A stretch of 64,000 nucleotides of DNA from Mycobacterium sp. E1214. GTDB taxonomy: Bacteria; Actinomycetota; Actinomycetes; Mycobacteriales; Mycobacteriaceae. A program made the position numbers and the translations under genes. The stretch is from contig NZ_LZJC01000048.1 of NCBI RefSeq assembly GCF_001666755.1, positions 1-64,000 on the forward strand. The letters are read 5' to 3'. A model generated the notes under the pieces. That model had not been told where the DNA came from and ran no database searches. It worked only from the letters and a program-made list of their open reading frames with translations. Positions 20,773 to 28,596 of the stretch are shown here, piece by piece. The first letter of the stretch is position 1, and every line of letters begins with the position of its first letter.

Positions 20773-21921
20773 ATGCCCTCTTCCAGCCGCCCACCCATTC
20801 CCGTCACCGTGCTTTCCGGCTTCCTCGGCGCGGGAAAGACCACTCTGCTCAACCACGTATTGGCCAACCGGGACGACCGCCGCGTCGCCGTGATCGTCAA
20901 CGACATGAGCGAGGTGAACATCGACGCGGCGCTGGTCGCCGGGACCGGCCACCTGGACCGTACGCAGGAGAAGCTGGTCGAGCTGACCAACGGCTGCATC
21001 TGCTGCACCTTGCGGGAGGACCTCATTGAAGCGGTCGCCCGGTTGGCGGCCGAGGGCCGGTTCGACTACCTGCTGATCGAGTCGACGGGCATCTCCGAAC
21101 CCATGCCGGTCGCCGCCAGCTTCAGCTGGGAATTCGACGACGGATTCAGCCTGAGCCAGGTGGCGCGGCTGGACACCATGGTCACGGTGGTGGACGCGTC
21201 GACGTTCCTGCCGGAACTGGCCCGCGGCGAGGCGCTGGCGGACCGCCACCTCGAGGCCGGCGACGGCGACCCGCGCACTATCGCGGACCTGCTGGTCGAC
21301 CAGGTGGAGTTCGCCGACGTCATCCTGCTGAACAAGACCGACCTGGCCACCGTTAAGACCAACACCATGGTGGCGGCAACGCTGCGCCGCCTGAATCCGT
21401 CGGCCAAGATCGTGCGCACTGACCACGGTCGGGTGGCGTTGCCGGAGGTGCTCGACACCGGCCTGTTCGATCCGGACCTGGCCGCCGGGTCCCCGGGGTG
21501 GGACCAGGAGATCGCCGGTGGGCACGTTCCCGAGACCGAGGAGTACGGCATCGGCAGCGTGACCTTCCGCGCGCGGCGGCCCTTGCACCCGCAACGCCTG
21601 CACGCGGCGCTCGCCGAGCTGCAAGGCGTGTTGCGCAGCAAGGGATTTTGCTGGATCGCCAGCCGGCCCGACCTGCTGGCCGTCTGGTCTCAGGCCGGCC
21701 CCAACCTGACGATCGAGCCGGCGCAGTATTGGTCCACCGCCGACTTCCGGCCTGGACAGGAGATCGTGTTCATCGGGGTGCGGCTCGACGGCGAGAAGGT
21801 GCTCGCATTGCTGCGAGCGGCCTTGCTGAGCGACGCCGAACTGGCCGAAGGCCCACGGCGATGGGCCTCCTACCCCGATCCGCTGCCGCGCTGGGACGTC
21901 GTCCACACGCACGCGAAGTGA
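20773..21921 (+). CDS. COG0523 (CobW-type) GTPase, putative zinc metallochaperone
   Basis: G3E-family GTPase of 382 aa, related to ZigA/YciC/ZNG1 proteins that are induced by zinc shortage and are thought to hand zinc to client enzymes. Walker A is GFLGAGKT at 16-23; the family metal motif CxCC is Cys75-Ile-Cys77-Cys78 (GCICC); the guanine motif NKTD follows LLNKTDL. The C-terminal CobW_C domain begins near residue 260 ([16 protein letters not shown]). The start at 20773 keeps the usual 15 residues before the P-loop; no Shine-Dalgarno is present. The stop overlaps the next gene as GTGA. Confidence 0.9.
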   Translation: MPSSSRPPIPVTVLSGFLGAGKTTLLNHVLANRDDRRVAVIVNDMSEVNIDAALVAGTGHLDRTQEKLVELTNGCICCTLREDLIEAVARLAAEGRFDYLLIESTGISEPMPVAASFSWEFDDGFSLSQVARLDTMVTVVDASTFLPELARGEALADRHLEAGDGDPRTIADLLVDQVEFADVILLNKTDLATVKTNTMVAATLRRLNPSAKIVRTDHGRVALPEVLDTGLFDPDLAAGSPGWDQEIAGGHVPETEEYGIGSVTFRARRPLHPQRLHAALAELQGVLRSKGFCWIASRPDLLAVWSQAGPNLTIEPAQYWSTADFRPGQEIVFIGVRLDGEKVLALLRAALLSDAELAEGPRRWASYPDPLPRWDVVHTHAK

Positions 21922-22217
21922 CGCCGGGGGACGCAGTGCATCACCATCACCATCACCCGCACCCCCGGCCCGGCGACCATCGGTCCCGCCGCGAGATCGA
22001 TCAGGCCATTGGAGCTCTCATGGGCATCCGGCGCTGTTCGGCGGAGGATGCGCTGCAAGAGATCGCACAAGCCGTGCACACCACCGGAATCGGGATCGGT
22101 GGCGTGTCACGGGCGTTACTCGACACGGTCGCCGGCCCGGCCGAGCCGGGCGCAGGTCCGGCGCACGCGCATTGGGCCACCGTGCTGGCCCTGCCCGCGC
22201 GCGAGGCGCCACCCTGA
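21918..22217 (+). CDS. His6-rich ANTAR-domain protein
   Basis: Small protein of 99 aa not resembling any named mycobacterial protein I know. Residues 8-15 are six consecutive histidines then Pro-His, with another His at 21. Residues about 25-75 look like an ANTAR RNA-binding domain: Ile27, Ala30, Gly32, Leu34-Met35 and the CSAEDA stretch (40-45) fall at the expected spacing of the three-helix fold. The C-terminal tail is Ala-Pro rich. The GTG at 21918 overlaps the stop of the COG0523 GTPase (GTGA); a second GTG at 21936 would start just before the histidines. ANTAR proteins usually bind paired hairpins in mRNA leaders to prevent termination. Zinc sensing by the histidines is an inference. Confidence 0.75.
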   Translation: MTPGDAVHHHHHHPHPRPGDHRSRREIDQAIGALMGIRRCSAEDALQEIAQAVHTTGIGIGGVSRALLDTVAGPAEPGAGPAHAHWATVLALPAREAPP

Positions 22218-22233
22218 CGGGCCGGCCGGTGCG

Positions 22234-22497
22234 TCACTCGCGGGCGCGGCCGCCGTAGCGGCGGCGGAACTTTTCCACCTGGCCGGCGCTGTCGACGATG
22301 CGGCGGCTGCCGGTCCAGAACGGATGTGAGTCGGACGTCACCTCGACCACCACCAGCGGATAGGTGCGCACCCCATCCGGCGTCGGCCACTCGACGGTGC
22401 GCGAACTGGTGATGGTCGAGCGAGTCAGAAACATCGTCCCGGTGGTGGCGTCCTGGAAGACGACCGGGTGGTAATCGGGATGCACGTCGGGCTTCAT
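22234..22497 (-). CDS. rpmE2: Zinc-independent ribosomal protein L31 (type B)
   Basis: L31 paralogue of 87 aa without any cysteine, so it cannot bind zinc through the CxxC motifs of the usual L31. Core features are [16 protein letters not shown] and SDSHPFWTG near residue 55, typical of type B L31. It replaces the zinc-binding L31 when zinc is scarce, sparing ribosomal zinc. The ATG at 22497 overlaps the stop of the MRF-like gene (ATGA) and has a purine-rich site (GAAGGGGGA); a longer frame upstream is rejected. Confidence 0.92.
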   Translation of the reverse strand: MKPDVHPDYHPVVFQDATTGTMFLTRSTITSSRTVEWPTPDGVRTYPLVVVEVTSDSHPFWTGSRRIVDSAGQVEKFRRRYGGRARE

Positions 22498-23687
22498 AGG
22501 TCCCCCTTCTCGGTGTGGCCTGCCGCGTTGTCGGTGGCCTCTGCTCGGGCGTCGCAAGGGTCTTCGTGCCAGTCGCCGAACGGATCTTCGTAGCCGGGCC
22601 AGCGCTCCGGCGCCGCGAATTCCTCCTCGGTCAGCAGCGCGTCGCCCAGGGCGTCGAGGATGTCGGCGGCGTTCGCGCCGCAGACCAGCACCGTCATCGC
22701 CGTATGGCGGTCGCCGTAACGCTCATCCCAGGTCAGCTCGGCGAAGACGCGCCGCTCCGCGTCCACCTCGGCCAGCTCCGCGTCGGTGGCGGCGGCCAGC
22801 CACCTACCGGCGGAGTTGACTCGCAATCCCCCGCCGGCCGATTCCAGCCACATGGCGTGGTCGGCTTGAGTTGCCAGCCACAACCGTCCGCGGGTCCGGA
22901 TGACACCGTCGAGCAACAGGTCCAGGCAGTCGTGCAGGCGCCGGGGATGAAACGGGCGGCGGGCGGAGAACTCGACCAGTCCGATCGGCCCGCGGGAATC
23001 CAGCGGTGGTTGCCCGGCCAGCAACCGGCCGTGCGGATCGTCGCTGCGGCCCTGGCGCGCATCGCGGTACAGGTTGCGCAGCGCGTTCTCGATCCCGTTG
23101 GCGCCGACACGGATCCGCGCGCGCGGCGCCAGCCGCCGCAGCACCGCGGCCACGAACGGCTCGGCCCGGTTGAGCACGACCACGTCGGCGAATTCCGCCT
23201 GTCCGACCACCACCTGAGCCTCGGTACGGCCGTCGTCGAGCTCGTCGTCGCCGCGGGCCTGGCGCAGCCACGTCGATGAATCCACGCATGTCACGACCGC
23301 GGCGATCGACACGTCCAGGGCCGCGGGTCCGTCGAGGTAACCCGGCGCCACGCGGACCCGCACGTGGTTGATGGCCACGCAGATCGGTTCGGGTTCCAAC
23401 CAGGGCGCCAGGTGCACGACGATTCGCCGCACGTCGTCGCGGCGGTGCAATTGGCGCAGCAGGATCAACAGGTCGTTGCGGATCGTGCAGGACACGCAGC
23501 CGTGCGCGAGTTCCAAGCCGCACTCCGCGGTCGTCAGGACGCCACGCTGCAGGGCGACCGTCGTCCGGCGCACGACGTGGCCGTCGAAGCGATGCTCGAC
23601 CACCAGCGTCCCCGGGGTGCGTAACAATTCGCCCACGACCGCGTCGGTGCCCTGTTGGCCGGCCACCAGGATGACGGGCGTCCGCAT
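22494..23687 (-). CDS. mrf: Rv0106/MRF-like CobW-family protein lacking the P-loop
   Basis: CobW-fold protein of 397 aa very close to M. tuberculosis Rv0106 as I remember it. In M. smegmatis a protein of the zinc-free ribosomal operon, MRF, recruits the hibernation factor MPY to zinc-depleted ribosomes; I believe Rv0106 is its homologue. At the place of the GTPase P-loop it reads [11 protein letters not shown] (8-18) with no GKT, and the metal motif is reduced to Cys64-x-x-Cys67 (GCVSC), so GTP hydrolysis is unlikely. The ATG at 23687 follows AAGGAG; a TTG six codons upstream lies in the operator. Co-transcribed with L31 under the Zur box at 23696. Confidence 0.85.
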   Translation of the reverse strand: MRTPVILVAGQQGTDAVVGELLRTPGTLVVEHRFDGHVVRRTTVALQRGVLTTAECGLELAHGCVSCTIRNDLLILLRQLHRRDDVRRIVVHLAPWLEPEPICVAINHVRVRVAPGYLDGPAALDVSIAAVVTCVDSSTWLRQARGDDELDDGRTEAQVVVGQAEFADVVVLNRAEPFVAAVLRRLAPRARIRVGANGIENALRNLYRDARQGRSDDPHGRLLAGQPPLDSRGPIGLVEFSARRPFHPRRLHDCLDLLLDGVIRTRGRLWLATQADHAMWLESAGGGLRVNSAGRWLAAATDAELAEVDAERRVFAELTWDERYGDRHTAMTVLVCGANAADILDALGDALLTEEEFAAPERWPGYEDPFGDWHEDPCDARAEATDNAAGHTEKGDL

Positions 23688-23695
23688 CGCACTCC

Positions 23696-23718
23696 TTATT
23701 GACAATGGTTTTCATCTG
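23696..23718. promoter_or_regulatory. Zur-type palindrome for mrf-rpmE2
   Basis: Palindrome TTATTGACAATGGTTTTC plus CATCTG, the weakest-symmetry member with TTTTCAT. It starts eight bases upstream of the mrf ATG and touches its ribosome site, so a bound repressor would block this leftward unit. Confidence 0.75.
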
Positions 23719-23750
23719 GACGGGATCTACGGTACCGTCTCCACCAGTCC

Positions 23751-23773
23751 TTGTCGAAAATCATTTTCAATAA
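23751..23773. promoter_or_regulatory. Zur-type palindrome for the C-minus ribosomal operon
   Basis: Core GAAAATCATTTTC (23756-23768) in an AT-rich patch, ending 16 bases before the L28 start and just before its ribosome site. With the site at 23696 it forms a divergent pair in a 100-bp control region serving both directions. Confidence 0.85.
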
Positions 23774-23789
23774 GCAGAGGAGGATCGCG

Positions 23790-24026
23790 GTGTCCGCCCA
23801 CTGCCAGGTCACCGGCCGCGAGCCGGGGTTCGGTAATTCGGTGTCGCATTCCCACCGCCGCACGCGCCGGCGCTGGTCACCCAATATTCAGGTCAAGACT
23901 TACTACCTGCCTTCGGAGGACCGCCGAATCCGGTTGCGCGTCAGCGCCAAAGGCATCAAGGTCATCGATCGCGACGGCATCGAGGCGGTCGTGGCCCGGC
24001 TACGCCGGGAAGGTGAGAAAATCTGA
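23790..24026 (+). CDS. rpmB: Zinc-independent ribosomal protein L28
   Basis: L28 paralogue of 78 aa. The family core [21 protein letters not shown] is intact, but of the four zinc cysteines only Cys5 remains, so it is a zinc-free (C-minus) form. The GTG at 23790 follows an AGAGGAGGA ribosome site at 23776; a longer frame begins inside the Zur box and is unlikely. First gene of a tightly packed operon L28-L33-S14-S18-Cys-rich protein; the stop overlaps L33 (TGATG). Confidence 0.94.
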   Translation: MSAHCQVTGREPGFGNSVSHSHRRTRRRWSPNIQVKTYYLPSEDRRIRLRVSAKGIKVIDRDGIEAVVARLRREGEKI

Positions 24027-24190
24027 TGGCGCGCAACGAGATTCGGCCGTTGGTCAAACTCCGGTCGACGGCAGGCACCGGCTACACCTACATCACCCGC
24101 AAGAACCGGCGCAACGACCCCGACCGGCTGGTGTTGCGTAAATACGACCCGGTGATCCGCCGACACGTCGAATTCCGCGAGGAACGCTGA
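24026..24190 (+). CDS. rpmG: Zinc-independent ribosomal protein L33
   Basis: L33 paralogue of 54 aa: [20 protein letters not shown] then YITRKNRRN and [16 protein letters not shown]. It contains no cysteine, unlike the zinc form. Too short for many gene callers, but it shares one base with the L28 stop and lies two bases before S14, and matches the family over its full length. Confidence 0.94.
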   Translation: MARNEIRPLVKLRSTAGTGYTYITRKNRRNDPDRLVLRKYDPVIRRHVEFREER

Positions 24191-24192
24191 GG

Positions 24193-24498
24193 ATGGCCAA
24201 GAAATCCAAGATCGTCCGCAACGAGCAACGACGCGCCATCGTGGCGCGCCACGCCGAACGCCGCGCCGAACTCAAGGCCATCATCCGCTCGCCGGGCAGC
24301 TCCGATGCACAGCGGACCGCCGCGCAGGCCGAGCTGGCGCGGCAGCCGCGCGACGCCAGCGCGGTGCGACTGCGCAACCGCGACGCCGTCGACGGACGGC
24401 CGCGCGGGCACCTCCGCAAATTCGGGGTGTCGAGGGTAAGGATGCGCGAATTGGCCCATGCCGGAATGCTTCCCGGCGTGCGGAAAGCGAGCTGGTGA
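24193..24498 (+). CDS. rpsN2: Zinc-independent ribosomal protein S14
   Basis: S14 of the long, zinc-free type, 101 aa, with no cysteine. [14 protein letters not shown] at the start and the C-terminal block [28 protein letters not shown](R)K are family hallmarks. It substitutes for the zinc-binding short S14 in zinc-starved cells. Its stop overlaps the S18 ATG (TGATG). Confidence 0.95.
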   Translation: MAKKSKIVRNEQRRAIVARHAERRAELKAIIRSPGSSDAQRTAAQAELARQPRDASAVRLRNRDAVDGRPRGHLRKFGVSRVRMRELAHAGMLPGVRKASW

Positions 24499-24755
24499 TG
24501 CCAAAGAAAGCCCAGCGCACCCGTCGCCCCGCCCCGCCGGCGCGCTCGCCCAAAAGGAATCTCCTGACCAACCTGGGGTTGACCGCCGTCGACTATAAAG
24601 ACACCGCAGCGCTACGCGTGTTCATCTCCGAGCGCGGCAAGATCCGCTCCCGCCAGGTCACCGGGCTCACCGTGCAGCAACAACGTCAGGTCGCGACCGC
24701 TATCAAGAACGCGCGCGAAATGGCCCTGCTGCCCTACCCCGGTGGCGTGCATTGA
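24498..24755 (+). CDS. rpsR2: Zinc-independent ribosomal protein S18
   Basis: S18 paralogue of 85 aa, cysteine-free. The stretch [19 protein letters not shown] and the [21 protein letters not shown] block are conserved S18 sequence. The ATG at 24498 overlaps the S14 stop; a GTG immediately before it is in frame. The S18 stop overlaps the TTG start of the next gene (TTGA). Confidence 0.95.
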   Translation: MPKKAQRTRRPAPPARSPKRNLLTNLGLTAVDYKDTAALRVFISERGKIRSRQVTGLTVQQQRQVATAIKNAREMALLPYPGGVH

Positions 24756-25138
24756 CGTCCGCGCACAACGGTACCGACCGCCCCTTCACCGTCGTCGTCT
24801 GTGCCAGTTGCGTTGCCCAACAGGGGCTTTCGGTGATCGACGAACTGCGGCCCGCCATTCGGCGGTGCCCGCACAGCATGTTGGTCTCGGCCGCCTGCAT
24901 GCTCGGTCCACTGACGTGCGCGTCCCGCCCGACCGGGTGCGGTGTCATGGCCGTGGTGCAACCGTGCACCGACGACCGAGCGGCGTGCGGGCCGCCGCAT
25001 TGGGTAGGCCCCATCGTCGACAGCGCGGGCGCCGCGGCGCTCGGTGATTGGCTGGCGCGCGGGCAGTGGGAAAGCTGTCCGGTGCCCGCGTCACTCGCGC
25101 GTCATCAGCAGTGGACCCGTGCCGCTGGAAGTAACTAG
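24752..25138 (+). CDS. Cysteine-rich hypothetical protein at end of C-minus ribosomal operon
   Basis: Protein of 128 aa with nine cysteines: Cys17 and Cys20 (CASC), 39, 49, 56, 63, 72, 79 and 109. The layout, a VVCxxC strand near the N-terminus and further cysteines in [10 protein letters not shown] and [11 protein letters not shown], recalls thioredoxin-fold metal or [2Fe-2S] proteins such as DUF1636, but I do not recognise it with certainty. It begins with TTG overlapping the S18 stop, so it is translationally coupled to the zinc-free ribosomal genes, whose logic is the removal of cysteine-zinc sites. It ends two bases from a convergent gene. Confidence 0.8.
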   Translation: MTSAHNGTDRPFTVVVCASCVAQQGLSVIDELRPAIRRCPHSMLVSAACMLGPLTCASRPTGCGVMAVVQPCTDDRAACGPPHWVGPIVDSAGAAALGDWLARGQWESCPVPASLARHQQWTRAAGSN

Positions 25139-25140
25139 GG

Positions 25141-25890
25141 TCAGCGCGGATAGGCGTAGGGGTTCGGCGGGGCGTCGATGCGGGTCACCGCGGTGACCTC
25201 CAGCGTCGGGGTCGTCACGCCGTGCTGCTGCCGCGGCATCGGCTGGACCCGGCCCTGCACCCGAAGCCACGTGTTGTCCGGCAGGCCGGCGGCTCGGCCC
25301 GCGAGCGGTCCCCGCACGTGCAGGCGGGCCAGCTGGGCGTCGGCCGCGCAGCAGATGATCACGATGCGGCCGAGGTCGACGCCGTCGCGCTCGTTGAGCA
25401 CGAAGCCGGTGACCGTGATGGTCCGATTCGTCAGCGAGCCGGTGGTGTCGTGAGCCACCCGCATCAGCACCTCCGGCAGCGACACCTCGGGCGCGGCGCC
25501 CGGCGGCAGCGGCGGATAGGCCCGGTTCAAAACGTCGTTGGACACCGACGTCACGGCCGGGGCGGCGGCCGAGGGCCGTAGCGCGGGCGGCGTCACGAAC
25601 ATCAACACCAGGACCGGGACGACGAGCAGCCACCCGATGCGGCCGCGGTGGGAGTGGGCATGGCCGTGTTCGTGGGCGGCGTCCTGGGTCGCTCCGGCCG
25701 CCCGCGGGGCGCCGCGCCGGATGTCACCGATGACCACGACCAGCGCGAGCCCGATGAGCAACACCGCCGACGCGACCAGCCACGGCAGCAGCCCGGGTTT
25801 GACGTACCGCGTGAAGGCGCCGGACGCCGTGATCATGGCAACGCTGATGCCGACCAGGAGCAGGACGGTGTTCTCCGTTTCGCGGCTCAT
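25141..25890 (-). CDS. His-rich membrane protein (DUF1980/TIGR03943-like), partner of permease
   Basis: 249 aa. Two N-terminal transmembrane helices (about 8-26 and 33-56), a cytosolic loop with the metal-binding-looking run HEHGHAHSH (73-81), a third helix (about 84-100), and an extracytoplasmic domain containing ITVTGFVLNERDG and the Cys180-Cys181 pair. This architecture matches the YcgQ/DUF1980 proteins that are paired with UPF0718 permeases. It begins exactly one base after the permease stop (TGA then ATG), so the two are one unit. Transport of zinc or another metal is inferred from the histidines and the Zur context. Confidence 0.8.
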   Translation of the reverse strand: MSRETENTVLLLVGISVAMITASGAFTRYVKPGLLPWLVASAVLLIGLALVVVIGDIRRGAPRAAGATQDAAHEHGHAHSHRGRIGWLLVVPVLVLMFVTPPALRPSAAAPAVTSVSNDVLNRAYPPLPPGAAPEVSLPEVLMRVAHDTTGSLTNRTITVTGFVLNERDGVDLGRIVIICCAADAQLARLHVRGPLAGRAAGLPDNTWLRVQGRVQPMPRQQHGVTTPTLEVTAVTRIDAPPNPYAYPR

Positions 25891-26922
25891 TCACCCACCA
25901 CCCAGCAGGGGCCACCCGATCGCGCACGCGCTCGCCACCGCGACCACGAAGGTGGCGGGACCGAAACGCGCGGCGAACGCCCGGCCGAACATGCCGGCCT
26001 GCATGGCGAACAGCTTCACATCGACGGCCGGGCCGACCACCAAGAACACCAGCCGCGGCAACAGCGGCACCATCGTCAGGCTGGCCGCCACGAACGCGTC
26101 CGCCTCCGAACACAGGGCCAGCGCGACGGCCAGGGCGGCCATCAGCGCCACGCTCAAGGCCATGTCGGACGCGAGGTGCGTGAACACCCACGCGGGCACC
26201 ACGACATGCAACACCGCCGCCGCCGCGGCGCCCACCACCAAATACGAGGCGGCCTGGACGAAGTCGTGCCGGGCGGCCTCGGTGAACACCACCCATCGGG
26301 ATGCGTCCGCGGCGGTGCCGCTGGGCAACCGGCGCGTGATCCACTCGGCACGGCCCCAACGCGCCCACGCCCAACCCATCACCACCGCCGTCAACAGAGA
26401 AGCGCCCGCGCGGGCAAGCACCATTTCGGGCGCACCGGGAAACGCGACGGCGGTGGCCACCAGGACAACGGGATTGATCGCCGGCGCGGCCAGCATGAAC
26501 GCCAGCGCCGCGGCGCCCGTCGCCCCGCCGTCGCCGAACAATCGCCGCGCCAACGGCACCGAGCCACACTCGCAGCCGGGCAGCGCCGCCCCGCCGATGC
26601 CCGCGGCGAGCACCGCCAGCCCTGGGCGCCGGGGCAGCCAGCGGGCCAGGCGCTGCGGCGAGACGAACGCCGCGATCAGGCCGCTGACCACGACACCGAG
26701 AACCAGGAACGGCACAGCCTGCACGAAGACCCCGCAGAACACCGTCCCCACGGTCGACAGCGCGGCGCTGTCGAGGACCGTGGCGCGCAGCGTCGTCGCC
26801 GACAGCGCACAGATCAGCAGGAGGCCGACAAGGACTTCCATGGACCCCGGCCGCAGACTGCGCCCGGATTTCAGCGTCGGCACCGCACCATTATTCCGCG
26901 CGGGCGCGCGTTGTCCGGTCAA
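25891..26922 (-). CDS. UPF0718/YraQ-type permease
   Basis: Inner-membrane permease of the COG0701 family, 343 aa, with about eight hydrophobic helices. The loop GCECGSVPL (Cys117, Cys119) and a later CSEADAF motif within the membrane are family hallmarks and may handle a metal or sulfur species. The TTG at 26922, six bases after the PPE stop, gives the longest frame; the ATG at 26841 (MEVLVGLLL) would start just before the first helix and is an equally good start. It lies between a Zur-boxed PPE gene and the His-rich partner protein, so I infer one Zur-controlled operon for metal uptake. Confidence 0.82.
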   Translation of the reverse strand: MTGQRAPARNNGAVPTLKSGRSLRPGSMEVLVGLLLICALSATTLRATVLDSAALSTVGTVFCGVFVQAVPFLVLGVVVSGLIAAFVSPQRLARWLPRRPGLAVLAAGIGGAALPGCECGSVPLARRLFGDGGATGAAALAFMLAAPAINPVVLVATAVAFPGAPEMVLARAGASLLTAVVMGWAWARWGRAEWITRRLPSGTAADASRWVVFTEAARHDFVQAASYLVVGAAAAAVLHVVVPAWVFTHLASDMALSVALMAALAVALALCSEADAFVAASLTMVPLLPRLVFLVVGPAVDVKLFAMQAGMFGRAFAARFGPATFVVAVASACAIGWPLLGGG

Positions 26923-26928
26923 GACGTG

Positions 26929-28521
26929 CTAGCGGTCGCGGGTCGTTTCGCCGTCGGCGTCGTCTTGCCAGGTACCCGGCATCATCGGCATCGTGGGGCC
27001 GCCGCCGAACTCGTCGCCGGCGAGCGTCGTCAGGCCCGCCGCCGCGCCGGCCGCCGCCTTGCGCGCAGTTCCAGCGAATCCCAGCGTGCCGGCTCCGCGG
27101 TCGGAGGCGGCCGCCGGTTCGTCGCCCGGGCCACCCCAGTCCGGATTCACGTCGACGTTCATGTCCATGAATTCGTCCGCGTGATCGCGTTGCCGCTGGC
27201 GCCGTCGCCGCTTCGCCCGCGCCGCGCCCTGCGCCGCCGCTGCGGCGGCGGCCGCGGCGCTATCGGGTTCGGGCGCCTTGCGTCTGGCGCTGGAGCTCGC
27301 GCTGGCGGCCATGCCCGAACCGGTGCCCATTCCCGGCGGACCGACGACGTAGGGCGGGAAGAAGCCCGGCCCCGCGGCCGGCGGGGGCGCCGGCGGCGCC
27401 GCGCTCGCCACCGTAGTGGCCGCGGGAGCGGGCGCGGGCGCCGGCGCCGATGCGGGAGCCGCGGCCGGCGCCGCGAGGGGGGTGTGGCCGAGCACGGGCG
27501 CCAGAGTGGGCGCGGGCGCGACGGGCGCGGGTACCGCAACCGGCACCGGTTGCGGCAGCGCGGCAAGCCCTGCCAGGCCCGCGAAACCGCCGAGCGCCCC
27601 GAGGGGGGCGATCGCCAGCAGGGCCGGGGCCAGCAACAGAGCCGGTTGTGTGCCCAACCAACTGGCGATCTCGGCGATGTGGGTCGGCCAGTCGAACATC
27701 TCGAGGCTGACCAGGTACTGGAACGCCAACGCGGGATTGTGCACCAGGTAGTAGCCGAACTGCTCGAAATCCTCGAGCAGTTCGAGGGCGCGAACGACCC
27801 AGAAGATCGGTTGTCCCGCGTCGGCGTAAGAGTCGTAAGGCAGCCCGTTCACCGTGCCCTGCGCCGGGTTCCAGTTGATACCGAAGTTTCGAAGAATCTG
27901 CGCGAGCCACTCGTTAAACGGGTTGTCCTGCGTCGGGTCGGGGAACGGATCGTCGTCGCCCGAATCGTCGCTCGCGGCATCGGCTTTCACGATCGGCGGC
28001 GCCGGGTCGGCCTGCGGCGTGGCCGCCACCGCGGCGGTGGAAACCGCTTGGTAGGTGGTCATCGTGGTGGCCGCCTGCACCCACATCCGCGCGTAGTCGG
28101 CCTCGTTGACCGCGATAGGTATCGTGTTGAGCCCGAAGAAGTTGGTGGCCACCAGGACGCCGTGCACCACATGGTTGGTCGCCAGCTCGGGCAACGTCGG
28201 CATGGCCGCCAGCGCGCTGGTATAGGCGGCGGCGGCGACCTCGTGCTGGGCCGCCGCCGTGGCGCTGTCGGCGCTGGACCGGGCCAGCCATTCCAGGTAA
28301 GGCGCGTGCGCGGCCGCGTATGACTCCGCGCTCGGCCCCTGCCAGGCACCCGCCTGCGTGGCCTCCAACACCGCGCTCAATTGTGTGGCTGCCGAAGCAT
28401 ATTCGGCGCTCAGATCGGAGTACGCACTTGCCGCCGCGAGCAACGAGGCGGGTCCCGCGCCGCTGCTGAGCAGCGCCGAATGCACTTCCGGGGGTGAGGC
28501 CATCCATATGGGCGCCGTCAT
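26929..28521 (-). CDS. PPE family protein, PPE-PPW subfamily, with Zur box
   Basis: PPE protein of 530 aa. PPE domain to about residue 180 (SPPEVHS at 9-15; [20 protein letters not shown]), an acidic Asp-rich insert near 190-205, a hydrophobic segment near 315-345, a long Ala-Pro linker, a KRRRRQRQR basic patch and the signature GFAGT with PMMPGTW at the end. It heads an operon with the permease and His-rich protein, with the Zur box 35 bp upstream, and corresponds best in regulation to PPE3 of M. tuberculosis. No PE gene is next to it. PPE proteins have been proposed to act in nutrient passage through the outer membrane. Confidence 0.9.
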   Translation of the reverse strand: MTAPIWMASPPEVHSALLSSGAGPASLLAAASAYSDLSAEYASAATQLSAVLEATQAGAWQGPSAESYAAAHAPYLEWLARSSADSATAAAQHEVAAAAYTSALAAMPTLPELATNHVVHGVLVATNFFGLNTIPIAVNEADYARMWVQAATTMTTYQAVSTAAVAATPQADPAPPIVKADAASDDSGDDDPFPDPTQDNPFNEWLAQILRNFGINWNPAQGTVNGLPYDSYADAGQPIFWVVRALELLEDFEQFGYYLVHNPALAFQYLVSLEMFDWPTHIAEIASWLGTQPALLLAPALLAIAPLGALGGFAGLAGLAALPQPVPVAVPAPVAPAPTLAPVLGHTPLAAPAAAPASAPAPAPAPAATTVASAAPPAPPPAAGPGFFPPYVVGPPGMGTGSGMAASASSSARRKAPEPDSAAAAAAAAAQGAARAKRRRRQRQRDHADEFMDMNVDVNPDWGGPGDEPAAASDRGAGTLGFAGTARKAAAGAAAGLTTLAGDEFGGGPTMPMMPGTWQDDADGETTRDR

Positions 28522-28556
28522 AACGAACTCCTCGGGCTGGGCTGATCCTGAGGAGC

Positions 28557-28579
28557 TTAATGAATATGATTGTCGTTAT
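28557..28579. promoter_or_regulatory. Zur-type palindrome for the PPE-permease operon
   Basis: Reads TTAATGAATATGATTG then TCGTTAT, a degenerate member of the same palindrome family, 35 bp upstream of the PPE start. It is an AT-rich patch in GC-rich DNA just past the stop of the neighbouring DUF2236 gene. Confidence 0.75.
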
Positions 28580-28596
28580 CAACACAACGGCGGCGC

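Noticed and set aside
25648..28323. 891-codon frame on the plus strand
   Set aside because: Antisense shadow of the PPE and permease genes; Arg/Gly/His-rich translation with no domain, no ribosome site.
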